A stretch of 64,000 nt of DNA from Candidatus Obscuribacterales bacterium (lineage in GTDB: Bacteria; Cyanobacteriota; Vampirovibrionia; Obscuribacterales; Obscuribacteraceae). The notes under the pieces were generated by a model. The model ran no database searches. It saw only the letters and a list, made by a program, of their open reading frames with translations, and was not told the DNA's origin. Location: assembly GCA_019744775.1 (NCBI GenBank), contig JAIETZ010000002.1, positions 310,001-374,000 on the forward strand, in the 5' to 3' direction. The translations under genes were made by a program, and so were the position numbers. Below are positions 25,524 through 34,659 of the stretch, piece after piece; the stretch's first letter is position 1; each line of letters opens with the position of its first letter.

Positions 25524-27917
25524 ATGATTCAAATCAAAGAAAGAACAACTGATATCAGTAAGCAAACTGAGGGGCAGTCCAGCCTCATCAGCATTGGCTT
25601 AGTTCTTGTCATTGCCGCAACCATCGTTGCTTACAGCAATGTGTTATTCAATTTTTTCAATGGCGACGATTTTGTGCACTTAACCTGGCTCAAGGATGCT
25701 GTCAAGAATCCCGAACTTATCTGGCGCAACTTCCATAGTTCGTGGCTCGACGGCACAACAACACGCTTTTATAGACCGCTTATTTCTGTCTTCATGGTCA
25801 CTGATTACCTTGCCTGGGGTATTAACGGACTAGGTTTCCACATAACCAATTTGCTCTTTCATTTAGCAAGCACCCTACTTATATTTTTTATCGTCAAGAA
25901 TCTTGCGCGCAATTCGCAGACTTGGGCATTAACAGCAGCCGGGCTGTTCGGACTATATCCGTTACATCCCGAAGCTGTTTCTTGGATTACCGGTAGAGTT
26001 GACAGTGTAGTCACGCCATTTTGTCTTTTCAGCTTGCTGGCATTTATGTATTACCGCCAATCAGGAAAACTTTTCTGGGCGGCATTGGCAACCGTATCAA
26101 TGTGGCTTGGTCTCTTTTCCAAAGAAATGGCCATTACATTGCCGGCCATCTTCGTACTTTATGAAGTCCTATACGGGCAGTCATCATCTTCTTTAGGGTC
26201 CTCTTTTGGAAAACTAAATTGGTTCATCGAGAAATCAAAATCAATTGTTGTCCACACTGGATGGTTCTGGCTGATGCTCGGGCTTTATTTCTTTGTGAGA
26301 GTGAAAGCACTCGGCACATTTGTCGGCGGCTATGATGATTCACTTCTGTACATTGCCAATTTCAACAACTTCATAAGCAGTTGGCTGCATGGCTTGAAAA
26401 AGCTCGTCGTGCCACTAAACATGAATCTCATGAGCACGCGTCATATTTTAAGTATCACCTGGCAGGGATCAGCAATTGTTTCGGCGGTGCTCGGAATTTA
26501 CAGCATCTTTAAAAACAAAGACCTCTTGCGACCTGTTGCCTTTCTTACTTGTTGGCTAATTCTTTGTCTGGCACCCGTATACAAGATTTTCAACATAACT
26601 GATGATCTGCAAGGAAGCAGGCTTGCTTATCTGGCAACGGTGCCGCTAACAATATTGATGACCGTGGCCTTTGCGCGCTTTTCGCAAGGCCGTGCTTCTG
26701 GTCTAAAAAACATTCTCAAAGCTGTGGTTGCCGTTTGTCTTCTTACTTCGGCAGCAATGCTGTTATGGACAAACAATCAAGCCTGGGCAGAGGCCGGTAG
26801 ACAATCGAACGCCATAAGAATGTCCTTGAATGAATTGTACAAAAAGGTCGAAGGTGATCCGCAAGCACTCTTTATTGGACTTCCCGATGAAGTAAACGGC
26901 TCATACATTTGCCGCAATGCTCTCTGGGGCATGACCAAATCACCGCAAATGCACCGTGACATAGTCAATTGTTTGATGGTCAACAGCTTCGAGCCAATCT
27001 TGCCTTTTGGATATTTAAAAGAATCGCTCTATCAAGCAAAAGAACAAGTAAGGCTATTTAGGTGGGATAACACTTCTGAAAGCTTTTTAGATATCAGCTT
27101 ACCGGAATCAGACTCACTTTCCAAAGTGACGACCGTATTTCAAGGCAATGCCCTGAAACAAATTGCTAAGCCACAAAAGATCTCCGGCACTACTTACACC
27201 TGGCTTCCTGATGGCACACTGTCTGTTTCCTCAAGCGCAGACGCTCGCAAGCATTCAGAAATAATTCTTGATCTGGGCAAACTACCTTGCTGGTTCACAG
27301 ATTTCATTGCAGTAAATTTTGAAGTGCTTCACTTGCCTGAACAAAGCGCCCAATGGGGAGCAGATCTACTCTACAAAAACGATATCAATAAGGATTTTGA
27401 ACTGAGAAGAAGAACGCACGCTCAAATATATCCGAAAACGGTTTTTGCTTTACATAGTTTGCCGGAGTGGTCTCTGGGCGGCACGGCTAAACAATTCAAA
27501 CTCATGCTGCCGCCGGGTAGCGAATTAAAAATCAAATCCATTGAAGTAGTTAGACCGGAAACAGTCATGCCCAGTTTGACATTCAAAAATTCCGGCTATT
27601 TCGGCACCAAAGGCTATCTGCATATTTCAGACAAAGACAACACTCAAGTTATTAATATTGATACCAGAGAAATTGCAAATGCCGCCGGCGCGCGAATTGA
27701 AATAACCAGACCAAATCTCTTGTTTGAATTCCAAAATACAACTGAGCCAAGCCGTGTGATTGCCCAGACAATCGATACGGGCAAGAAGGCTTCGGTTACT
27801 CTTACGGAAGATAAGTTTCCTTCCGCCGGCATCTATGAACTGCGCGTCAGAGCCATCGACAGCGCCGGTAATCCCGTCGGATTAGCCAGCGACCATATCG
27901 TTATATCCGTCGATTAA
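25524..27917 (+). CDS. GT-C-like polytopic membrane protein with C-terminal soluble domain
   Basis: The 797-residue protein has about eleven membrane helices in the first 440 residues and a soluble, beta-rich C-terminal part of about 350 residues. The first loop contains GDDFVHL and, further on, RFYRPL, reminiscent of the acidic catalytic loop of PMT/TMTC-type GT-C transferases. LYPLHPEAVSWITGRVD is typical of this group. It probably transfers a lipid-linked sugar outside the membrane. It starts 8 nt after the acetyltransferase, so it likely uses or exports the acetylated amino sugar. The C-terminal region ends with an Ig-like segment (ELRVRAIDSAGNPVG). Confidence 0.75.
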   Translation: MIQIKERTTDISKQTEGQSSLISIGLVLVIAATIVAYSNVLFNFFNGDDFVHLTWLKDAVKNPELIWRNFHSSWLDGTTTRFYRPLISVFMVTDYLAWGINGLGFHITNLLFHLASTLLIFFIVKNLARNSQTWALTAAGLFGLYPLHPEAVSWITGRVDSVVTPFCLFSLLAFMYYRQSGKLFWAALATVSMWLGLFSKEMAITLPAIFVLYEVLYGQSSSSLGSSFGKLNWFIEKSKSIVVHTGWFWLMLGLYFFVRVKALGTFVGGYDDSLLYIANFNNFISSWLHGLKKLVVPLNMNLMSTRHILSITWQGSAIVSAVLGIYSIFKNKDLLRPVAFLTCWLILCLAPVYKIFNITDDLQGSRLAYLATVPLTILMTVAFARFSQGRASGLKNILKAVVAVCLLTSAAMLLWTNNQAWAEAGRQSNAIRMSLNELYKKVEGDPQALFIGLPDEVNGSYICRNALWGMTKSPQMHRDIVNCLMVNSFEPILPFGYLKESLYQAKEQVRLFRWDNTSESFLDISLPESDSLSKVTTVFQGNALKQIAKPQKISGTTYTWLPDGTLSVSSSADARKHSEIILDLGKLPCWFTDFIAVNFEVLHLPEQSAQWGADLLYKNDINKDFELRRRTHAQIYPKTVFALHSLPEWSLGGTAKQFKLMLPPGSELKIKSIEVVRPETVMPSLTFKNSGYFGTKGYLHISDKDNTQVINIDTREIANAAGARIEITRPNLLFEFQNTTEPSRVIAQTIDTGKKASVTLTEDKFPSAGIYELRVRAIDSAGNPVGLASDHIVISVD

Positions 27918-27960
27918 TTTGGTAAATAGATAGAAGAATAACCAGTCAAAGGCTAAGTCT

Positions 27961-28317
27961 GTGACCAAACCCAAGCGGCAGTTTTCATCAAGCCTTATCG
28001 GACAACGGCTAATTGAAGCCGGCTATTTAACCCAAGAGCAGCTGGATAAAGCTCTTGCGCAGCAGATGGAAACCGGGCTTCTATTTGGCGAAGTCTGCCT
28101 TTTGCACGGCTGGATAACCTTTGACCAATTAAAAGAATGCCTACCTCCCATGAGAAGCAAAATCGGACAGAGGCTTCTAGAATCAGGCGTCATTACCATG
28201 GAGCAGCTTTATCTGGCACTAGTCGAACAACGCAGCTCAGGATGCCGCCTGGGGCACATTCTTATCGCACGCGGCTGGGTCGAAGAGTCCAAAATGATGG
28301 CTACCAGTCACAATTAA
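27961..28317 (+). CDS. stand-alone MshEN/GspE-N-like protein, candidate cyclic di-GMP receptor
   Basis: This 118-residue protein consists of two tandem repeats that each resemble the N-terminal domain of MshE/PilB/GspE ATPases: IGQRLIEAGYLTQEQLDKAL-AQQ and IGQRLLESGVITMEQLYLAL-VEQ, each followed by a GEV or GHI turn and LHGWIT or ARGWVE. MshEN domains bind cyclic di-GMP through such twin motifs. No ATPase domain is attached. Translation probably begins at GTG 27961. A HD-GYP phosphodiesterase and a pilin occur elsewhere in the window. The motifs lack the conserved Arg-Leu-Gly of the best binders in the first half of each repeat, so binding needs testing. Confidence 0.65.
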   Translation: MTKPKRQFSSSLIGQRLIEAGYLTQEQLDKALAQQMETGLLFGEVCLLHGWITFDQLKECLPPMRSKIGQRLLESGVITMEQLYLALVEQRSSGCRLGHILIARGWVEESKMMATSHN

Positions 28318-28337
28318 GTCTGGGATGACATTAAATC

Positions 28338-30161
28338 ATGTTTCCTCTGCGGGACATAAACACATCCAATAGACCCCACCCAGTCACGATTATTTTGATC
28401 GCGATCAATTTAATCGTCTTACTTTACGAGCTTCACTTAGGCAGTAAGGGGTCAAGTGAGTTCATTGTCAAATATGGCATGGTTGCATCGCGCTTCCTGA
28501 ACAATCCTGACGGACAACAGCTTTTTACACTTCTTAGCTCTACATTTCTGCATGCCGGAATATTTCACTGTGTCTTCAATATGTGGTTCCTTTGGGTTTT
28601 TGGCGACAATGTAGAAGACTATCTTGGTAGTTTGACTTATTTGTTGTTTTATCTATACTGCGGTTTTAGCGCCGACATAATTGCGTTAGCTGCTCAACCG
28701 ACTATTAATCTTCCGACTATTGGCGCCAGCGGAGCAGTCGCCGGAGTACTAGGTGCCTACATCGTCTTGCACCCTGACGCTAAAGTAGTCTCTACCCATC
28801 CTATCTTAGGCTGGTTCAAACCTATAACTATTCCTGCCTACTGGTATTTGGGTATTTGGTTTGCAATGCAGCTAATAAGCGGCTGGCAAGGATTTTTAAA
28901 CCCTATAGAACAAGGTGGAGTTGCTTGGTGGGCTCATATTGGCGGATTTCTCGGCGGTGCCGTGTTTGCTGCCTTTATGCCGCGTGATTATCCTGAGGTC
29001 CAAACCAAGACTGAACCTGAGAAATATTCTTTCGGTCATCAAGCTTTCGTGCTCATATTTTTGTCGCTTATCGTCTCAACAATACTTACCTGGCAGATTC
29101 AGTTAAATAAAAGTCGACACAAAAGATCGCTGCCTACTTTCACCGTAGCATCTGTCACAACAGATAGCACACTAAACAAATCATTTGCACGCAAACATGG
29201 TTGGACAGGCACCAACAAGGCCATTAGCATTCCACTCAATGCCAAACAATCGCTATGGATTTTCGGACACACTTGGATAAATCTGCCAAGCAAGAAATCT
29301 TTTAACCAAGTGATAATTGCCAATTCAGCAGGTTGGTTAGACTTCGTTTCAAAAGCAAAACCGGTGCAATTCTTCTGGGGCAGTATTAAGAACAAACCAA
29401 CCTCAATCATCAATGCACTTAAGGCGGATCTGCAATATGAACCAATGAGCGGAGCCCTAATACACGAGAAGCTTTATCTGTTTGCGAAAAGACTCGAAGA
29501 TATCGATTTGCTGGTTGTCGACAATCCCAAAGACAAGCCGACATCCTGGAAAATTCGTCAAATCCCATTACCGAAAGCTGCTCAGAAATTGAAACTGGGT
29601 ACAGCTTGTCTTACGACTTCCGATTACCTCTATGTTTACGGTGATGTGCCTTTCGATGCCAACAACAATAATCTTGTGGTAGCTCGTTTTCCTCTTGCCG
29701 ATTTAACTCAAATCCAATGGCAATATTTCAGTGGATTTAAATCAAAAGAAAGCATTTGGTCGAATGACTTCATGCAAGCAGTTGTAGTGGCACGCAATGT
29801 CCCAAAGGAAATAGCCATTACAAAAGTGAATCCCAAAATAGGATTTGTAGCGACTTACATGGAGCCTCAAGGATCACAAATTATGCTTTTGCAGGCGCCT
29901 AGTCCTGAAGGACCTTGGTCGTCACCACTGGTTGCTTTCCAGTGCAACAAGGGCCAAAAATGCATCGCATACGAAGCGATTAACCACCCCGAATTGTCAC
30001 AGAAGAACCTGGAGCTGGTTGTTTCTTTCTTTGGTGATAAGTGCCCGCAACCAACGCGGCAAATACCGCAGTTTGTCCACATCACCCTGGCAGAGAAGGC
30101 TCAGGAGCCCAAGCAGAGCCCTAGAAAAAGCATGGATTATCAATTCAGCACAAATTTTTAA
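28338..30161 (+). CDS. rhomboid intramembrane protease fused to a propeller-like (DUF4185-like) domain
   Basis: Residues 1-255 form a rhomboid serine protease: His72, His77 and Asn81 in HAGIFHCVFN, the catalytic Ser131 in GASGAVAG and the catalytic His200 in WAHIGGF. A last membrane helix at about 234-255 leads into a 350-residue extracytoplasmic domain. This contains repeated strand motifs typical of five-bladed propellers, such as YLYVYGDVPF, NNLVVARFPL, GFVATYMEP and ASPEGPWSSPLVAFQC, which resemble DUF4185 and GH43-like folds. Such a fusion would place a glycan- or protein-binding domain next to the protease active site. ATG is preceded by a GGGATGA segment. Confidence 0.82.
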   Translation: MFPLRDINTSNRPHPVTIILIAINLIVLLYELHLGSKGSSEFIVKYGMVASRFLNNPDGQQLFTLLSSTFLHAGIFHCVFNMWFLWVFGDNVEDYLGSLTYLLFYLYCGFSADIIALAAQPTINLPTIGASGAVAGVLGAYIVLHPDAKVVSTHPILGWFKPITIPAYWYLGIWFAMQLISGWQGFLNPIEQGGVAWWAHIGGFLGGAVFAAFMPRDYPEVQTKTEPEKYSFGHQAFVLIFLSLIVSTILTWQIQLNKSRHKRSLPTFTVASVTTDSTLNKSFARKHGWTGTNKAISIPLNAKQSLWIFGHTWINLPSKKSFNQVIIANSAGWLDFVSKAKPVQFFWGSIKNKPTSIINALKADLQYEPMSGALIHEKLYLFAKRLEDIDLLVVDNPKDKPTSWKIRQIPLPKAAQKLKLGTACLTTSDYLYVYGDVPFDANNNNLVVARFPLADLTQIQWQYFSGFKSKESIWSNDFMQAVVVARNVPKEIAITKVNPKIGFVATYMEPQGSQIMLLQAPSPEGPWSSPLVAFQCNKGQKCIAYEAINHPELSQKNLELVVSFFGDKCPQPTRQIPQFVHITLAEKAQEPKQSPRKSMDYQFSTNF

Positions 30162-30244
30162 GTATTTAAAAGGAACTTCGACTCTCCGGCGACATCATTG
30201 GCACAGTCCAAACTGTTCATTTACAGAAGGACGGAGGAGACATC

Positions 30245-30628
30245 ATGCGAAATCTAGCTATAGGTTTGGGCATTTGTGCAATTGTCATTGCTTTGGCGTT
30301 TGCACTGCCACATTTGATGCCTGGCATTGACCGCAATACCTACTATCCGACAACAGCCGATACTTCTATCTATGCCGAACAGCAACCGGCAGTGATGGTT
30401 GAGCCGATGCCTGAGACAGTCTCGGTAGTTCGCAGACCGGCTATTGTGGAAACAAAAGTCATCAGACGACCGGTAACCAGAACAAGAATAGCCGCCAGAA
30501 GACCTGTTTTGGTAGAAAAAGAAGTGGACTATGATCATATTGGCCGCATTGAAGAAATTGAATACGACTACGATCACCATACAGGAAGAAACTTCCTGAG
30601 CAAAATAGGACACAAGATCTTCCACTAA
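30245..30628 (+). CDS. small anchored protein with a basic central region
   Basis: The 127-residue protein is not recognised. A single N-terminal hydrophobic helix (about 4-24) is followed by a Pro/Val/Arg-rich segment (RRPAIVE, IRRPVTRTRIAARRP) and an acidic Tyr/Asp/His-rich end. It looks like a membrane-anchored periplasmic or cell-surface protein. A strong ribosome-binding site (GGAGGAG) precedes ATG, supporting expression. It converges on selB 9 nt later. Confidence 0.6.
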   Translation: MRNLAIGLGICAIVIALAFALPHLMPGIDRNTYYPTTADTSIYAEQQPAVMVEPMPETVSVVRRPAIVETKVIRRPVTRTRIAARRPVLVEKEVDYDHIGRIEEIEYDYDHHTGRNFLSKIGHKIFH

Positions 30629-30637
30629 AGGGCTACT

Positions 30638-32458
30638 TCAACTAGGCGCTTTCATCAGGACACGTCCTGACGGCAAGCGTCTGGTTATTTGCTGGTCATC
30701 GAAATAAGTAAGAAGCGCCATTGCATACTTGCGCGATGTGCCGAGAGCCTGTCTGAATTCACCAGGAGCGATGTCTTTCTTCTTCTGCCAGAGATCTGCA
30801 ATTACGCGGTGGCACTTATCAATTGTCTCTTGAAGCGCGGCAAATTCATAAGCAACAATGGCAGCTTCTCTGTGCTTCATCATCTCTGTAAGTGTTTTCT
30901 CGACTACTTTGCTGTCGACATTTAGCCTGGTAGCCAACTCCTCAATTTCCAGGCACATAGTTTCCGAAAGTATTTTCAGCACACCCGCACGCAAAGCCTC
31001 ATGCATTGCAGAGTCTATGTCATTATCCTTTTGCCCAACTATGGCTAGTTTGTCGCCAAGCTGTTCGATTTGGCCAAGAGCTACAAGCTTACTTACCAGA
31101 GCCTGAAAGACTTCTCGTCTTGCTGTCGGCAAAACCTTGCTGCGAACTGCTTCTTGCGTGCCGGGTAAACTCTCAAGAATTGATTTAAACAAATTGTCTT
31201 GCTTGTCTTCAGAAAGTATCGAATCAGCAGCTTGCACTAATTCACCTTGCAAGAGAGTGGCTAACGCAGATGAATCTGGCGGCAAGAATCTAGCAAGTTC
31301 AGATATAGGCAAAATTCCTTGTGGAGACAATTGCAAATAAGCAAGCAATGCTTTCTCAAAGTCAGCATCCGACAAGAATCCATCTAATTGCGAGAGTTTT
31401 TCTTTGGTCAACCAGCGCGGCGGGTTAAGAAGGAGAACGCTGCCACCTAATATTGTGTCGTCGGACAAGCGAATAATTAGTTTGTCTTGAATGCGAGCAA
31501 TTAGTGGAACTTCAAAAGCAATCTTTGCCACATTACCAGTGACGAAGCGCACATGTCCTATTGCTTCTTTGGTGCCGTGATACACACGAATATCTTGACC
31601 AGCAATTGTTTTAACGGTTTCACTTGTATCGCGATGAGTTGCAATTGCCACAATAAGCACATCTGCAGGCGTGTGATCTTCTTTCAACAAGACATCACCA
31701 CGTTCTAAGTTTTCTTTGCTGGCCAAATTGACAGCTACTCTTTGACCGGCGAATGCTTTATCAATGGTTTTGCCAAATGATTCCAAACGGCGAATCTTTG
31801 CTCTTAGATTTCTGTTGCCGACGAGCACTTGATCGCCTGTACTTAATTCACCATCAACAAGAGTGCCTGTGACGACCGTACCAAACCCGGATTTTGTAAA
31901 GACTCGATCAATTGGAAGAAAGAAAGTCTTGCCGTTTTGTTTTGCTCGATATGCGGCGCATGATTTGAAAATGGATTCTTTGAGTTCGGCAAGTCCAGTT
32001 TCTTTGATTGCTGAAACCGGCACGACACCAATTGAATGCAATCCGTATTCTTCCAAAAGTGATTCAATTCTTTGTCGAGACGACTCAATGCGATGACTGT
32101 CACAAGTATCTATTTTGTTCAACGCTACAAGGACATTGGGCACGCCTAGAAATGATAAAATCCGCACGTGCTGGATCGTCTGCGGCATGGGACCTTCATC
32201 GGCAGCGACAACGAGCAAAGCCATATCGATGCCGCCGACGCCGGCAAGCATGTTCTTAAGAAATTTCCCATGTCCAGGCACATCAACAAAACCAACGACC
32301 ATGTCATCAAGTGACAAGTGCGCGAAACCCAGATCGGTTGTCATCTGGCGTTCTTTTTCTTCCTTCAATCGGTCAGGATCAATGCCTGTGAGGGCTTTCA
32401 GCAGGCTAGTTTTGCCATGATCGACATGTCCGGCAGTAGCGACTGTGAAGTAACGCAT
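30638..32458 (-). CDS. selB: selenocysteine-specific elongation factor SelB
   Basis: SelB delivers selenocysteinyl-tRNA to UGA codons marked by a SECIS hairpin. The G domain has GHVDHGKT at 10-17, DVPGHGKF, and ALNKID. It is followed by EF-Tu-like domains II and III and about 230 C-terminal residues of winged-helix repeats that bind the SECIS element. The switch segment reads RQMTTDLGFAHL, the SelB variant of the EF-Tu motif. The length of 606 residues is normal. No selA, selD, selC or obvious selenoprotein gene lies in this window, so the rest of the pathway must be elsewhere. Confidence 0.95.
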   Translation of the reverse strand: MRYFTVATAGHVDHGKTSLLKALTGIDPDRLKEEKERQMTTDLGFAHLSLDDMVVGFVDVPGHGKFLKNMLAGVGGIDMALLVVAADEGPMPQTIQHVRILSFLGVPNVLVALNKIDTCDSHRIESSRQRIESLLEEYGLHSIGVVPVSAIKETGLAELKESIFKSCAAYRAKQNGKTFFLPIDRVFTKSGFGTVVTGTLVDGELSTGDQVLVGNRNLRAKIRRLESFGKTIDKAFAGQRVAVNLASKENLERGDVLLKEDHTPADVLIVAIATHRDTSETVKTIAGQDIRVYHGTKEAIGHVRFVTGNVAKIAFEVPLIARIQDKLIIRLSDDTILGGSVLLLNPPRWLTKEKLSQLDGFLSDADFEKALLAYLQLSPQGILPISELARFLPPDSSALATLLQGELVQAADSILSEDKQDNLFKSILESLPGTQEAVRSKVLPTARREVFQALVSKLVALGQIEQLGDKLAIVGQKDNDIDSAMHEALRAGVLKILSETMCLEIEELATRLNVDSKVVEKTLTEMMKHREAAIVAYEFAALQETIDKCHRVIADLWQKKKDIAPGEFRQALGTSRKYAMALLTYFDDQQITRRLPSGRVLMKAPS

Positions 32459-32565
32459 GATGCTTTCTTAAGAATGCTTCCTTAGCTATGACCAATACCC
32501 TCAATCCTACTAGGAAGTAGAATTTTCTATGCAAAATTCCACATAGCTTCATAGAGGGCGCCTTC

Positions 32566-33177
32566 GTGATTCACCAGTTAATCGACCCAATTCTTACATC
32601 CATCAAGGACACCGTAGCCGCATGGGGCTATGTCGGTGTAGCCGTGATGATGGCTATTGAATCCGCCAATATTCCTCTGCCATCGGAAGCAATCATGCCG
32701 ACAGCAGGAATTTTGGTTCAACAAGGCAAAATGAATTTCCATTTGGCTGCTTTAGCTGGTGCCATCGGCTGCTTAATCGGTTCCATTCCGTCTTACTTCT
32801 TGGGACTTTATGGTGGCAGACCATTCTTGGAAAAATTCGGCAAGTTACTTTTACTCAAATCCCATGATCTGGATCTAGCGGATAAGTGGGTAGATAAGTA
32901 TGGCGACATGACATTCTTCATCTGCAGAATGCTGCCTGTTGTTCGTACATTCATCTCATTTCCGGCTGGAGTTCTCAAAGCTCACTTTGGCATGTTCTGC
33001 GTCTTCACTTTCATCGGCTCTTTAATCTGGTGCTATTTCCTCACCTGGGTTGGTATCAAATTCGGTGAGAACATGGAAGTCTTCGTTGACCTCTGGCACA
33101 AATTCGATATAGCCATCGTGCTTATCGGCGGCAGCGGATTTGCTTATTACCTCTATAGACACTTAAAATCCGAATAG
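32566..33177 (+). CDS. DedA-family (SNARE-associated) membrane protein
   Basis: This 203-residue protein has about five hydrophobic segments and the DedA signature: ESANIPLPSEAIMPTAG, GSIPSYFLGLYGGR and FICRMLPVVRTFISFPAGV. DedA proteins help recycle undecaprenyl phosphate or move phospholipids in the inner membrane. The conserved acidic Glu in ESANIP and Arg residues in RMLPVVR are present. The start is GTG at 32566. It is divergent from selB and ends at a bidirectional terminator. Confidence 0.92.
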   Translation: MIHQLIDPILTSIKDTVAAWGYVGVAVMMAIESANIPLPSEAIMPTAGILVQQGKMNFHLAALAGAIGCLIGSIPSYFLGLYGGRPFLEKFGKLLLLKSHDLDLADKWVDKYGDMTFFICRMLPVVRTFISFPAGVLKAHFGMFCVFTFIGSLIWCYFLTWVGIKFGENMEVFVDLWHKFDIAIVLIGGSGFAYYLYRHLKSE

Positions 33178-33197
33178 ACATTCGGGAAACAGCTCAA

Positions 33198-33230
33198 AAA
33201 AAATGCAGGTTCGCTGAACCTGCATTTTTT
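33198..33230. terminator. bidirectional rho-independent terminator
   Basis: A perfect 15-bp stem (AAAAAATGCAGGTTC at 33198-33212 with 33216-33230) with a 3-nt loop and A/T tracts on both sides lies between the convergent dedA-like gene and the gene at 33229. The stop codon of the latter is at its edge. Confidence 0.92.
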
Positions 33231-33624
33231 ATTTTCTATACTGTCTTCTGCGAGTTTCTTGCCTGATTTCGAGAAGCTCACGCAAGAGAGCTTTTCTGTT
33301 GGGACCATCCCACTCTTTAAGCCACTCAGTTACCGCTTGTTGAATCATGCCGCTCTTATCAGGTGAGTTGGTGCCATAGGCGCGCTTCAACTCTAACCAA
33401 ATGGACTGCAAGGCAGCCAGTTGTTCAGAAGGCATCTTGATGGTGTAGGCAATGTACTTGCCACTGGCATGACTCCCGGCACTTAACTCAGGCAGCTCCA
33501 GGTCAAATTCGTTTTCAGCTTCAGCGGCATCATTTTGAGCCCACTTTTCGTGGACCTCATTGGCTTCATCGTTGTCACCAAAAGGCATTTGATTGTTTAA
33601 ACCTGTAAGAGGATCAACTGCCAC
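33229..33624 (-). CDS. hypothetical protein with a ribbon-helix-helix-like C-terminal half
   Basis: The first 50 of 131 residues are acidic and low in complexity. Residues 57-107 follow the ribbon-helix-helix plan: strand AYTIKMP, first helix EQLAALQSIWLELKRAYG, a DKS turn and second helix MIQQAVTEWLKEW. The end is basic (RQETRRRQYRK). It may be a small DNA-binding regulator, but the assignment rests on pattern alone. It shares its terminator with the dedA-like gene and its promoter region with the gene at 33863. Confidence 0.5.
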   Translation of the reverse strand: MAVDPLTGLNNQMPFGDNDEANEVHEKWAQNDAAEAENEFDLELPELSAGSHASGKYIAYTIKMPSEQLAALQSIWLELKRAYGTNSPDKSGMIQQAVTEWLKEWDGPNRKALLRELLEIRQETRRRQYRK

Positions 33625-33680
33625 CTAATACCACCTCGGAAGAGATGCCCCAATTGTACATTCAAAATTCGTTTTGATAC

Positions 33681-33757
33681 GGGCTTTCTGGCGCGTACCT
33701 AAGCTGAAATGAGAGTGAATATCGTAAGGCTACGAAGCCAAATATGCCCGAAAGCCC
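33681..33757. other. long-range inverted repeat, possible structured RNA
   Basis: GGGCTTTC (33681-33688) pairs with GAAAGCCC (33750-33757), extended after one mismatch by GGC/GCC. A small internal hairpin GGCT-ACGA-AGCC lies at 33728-33739. The 77-nt element sits in the 238-bp gap between divergent genes. No known riboswitch consensus was recognised. Confidence 0.35.
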
Positions 33758-33862
33758 AAGCCCCATGGGAATCTCACCATCTCAACCCTTGATTTTTCGC
33801 AGAATAAAACGAAAATATCCAATACACCCTCTAGTCGACATAGTGTCGGCATCGGTACTTAA

Positions 33863-34471
33863 ATGCTCTACGAAGTTATTCGAGAAATTGTTAGCCGAAT
33901 TGCACAGGACAAAGTCCTTATGGGCTTAATTGTCATCCTCGTGCTTGGTTCTTTCTGGGGCGGCATGCAGGTCAAACACGGCTCTGAAGGTGGCTATGAC
34001 AGAGAAGTTGCGGTGCCCGTGCAGGCCGAAAAACCTGTCGAGCACCCGGCTGCCGAAGGACCAAAACTCGATGGCTCTCTGGCATGTGATTTTGTGAAAT
34101 GGTGGTTGACAAGCGCCATGGACTATTCTTCGTCCGGTGCCCAACAAGCTAAAAGCAAAGCTTTCGGTTGGATGACTCCTGAAGCGCAAGAAGCTTTTAA
34201 GACTGCCTTCTGGTCCCCTGACATCGCTGCCGGTATCGCCGACGGACGGATCAAGGCTCAATATCACCTGGCTGATGTGCAGACAGTGGCTGTCAATCCG
34301 GATGGATCAATTGTTGTTTGCGCCAATGGAACTTTCGTCTACCAAGCCGGCGGTCAGCCTACAAGCCAGCAGATGCAGACGGACTATTTGGTCCGTAAAG
34401 ACCCGTCAGGTCTACGTATTGCCGGACTCTACAACAGGGTGGCACCTGTAGTCAGCTCATCAACTTATTAG
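33863..34471 (+). CDS. anchored protein with an NTF2/VirB8-like extracytoplasmic domain
   Basis: This 202-residue protein has one N-terminal membrane helix (about 18-36), a short Pro/Glu-rich linker and a soluble domain (about 70-195). The pattern CDFVKWWLTSAMDYSS, a helix-turn with WMTPEAQEAF, and final strands YLVRKDPSGLRIAGLY recall the NTF2-like fold of VirB8/TraE and of Cys-containing anchored proteins in cyanobacteria. There is no other conjugation gene nearby, so a transfer role is unlikely. It may act as a structural envelope protein. Confidence 0.5.
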   Translation: MLYEVIREIVSRIAQDKVLMGLIVILVLGSFWGGMQVKHGSEGGYDREVAVPVQAEKPVEHPAAEGPKLDGSLACDFVKWWLTSAMDYSSSGAQQAKSKAFGWMTPEAQEAFKTAFWSPDIAAGIADGRIKAQYHLADVQTVAVNPDGSIVVCANGTFVYQAGGQPTSQQMQTDYLVRKDPSGLRIAGLYNRVAPVVSSSTY

Positions 34472-34580
34472 TTCTTTTGTATCCCTAAGACTGTTACCTG
34501 GCACCACTTTGCAGTCAGTCTTATGCTATATTCTTCTGTCCTTGCGTCTCACCAGACAATATTGTCAAGAGACACAATGT

Positions 34581-34653
<73 letters not shown>

Positions 34654-34659
34654 AATTTT

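Noticed and set aside
33863-34471. Type IV secretion component (VirB8)
   Set aside because: The fold pattern is only loosely similar and no other vir/tra gene is present.
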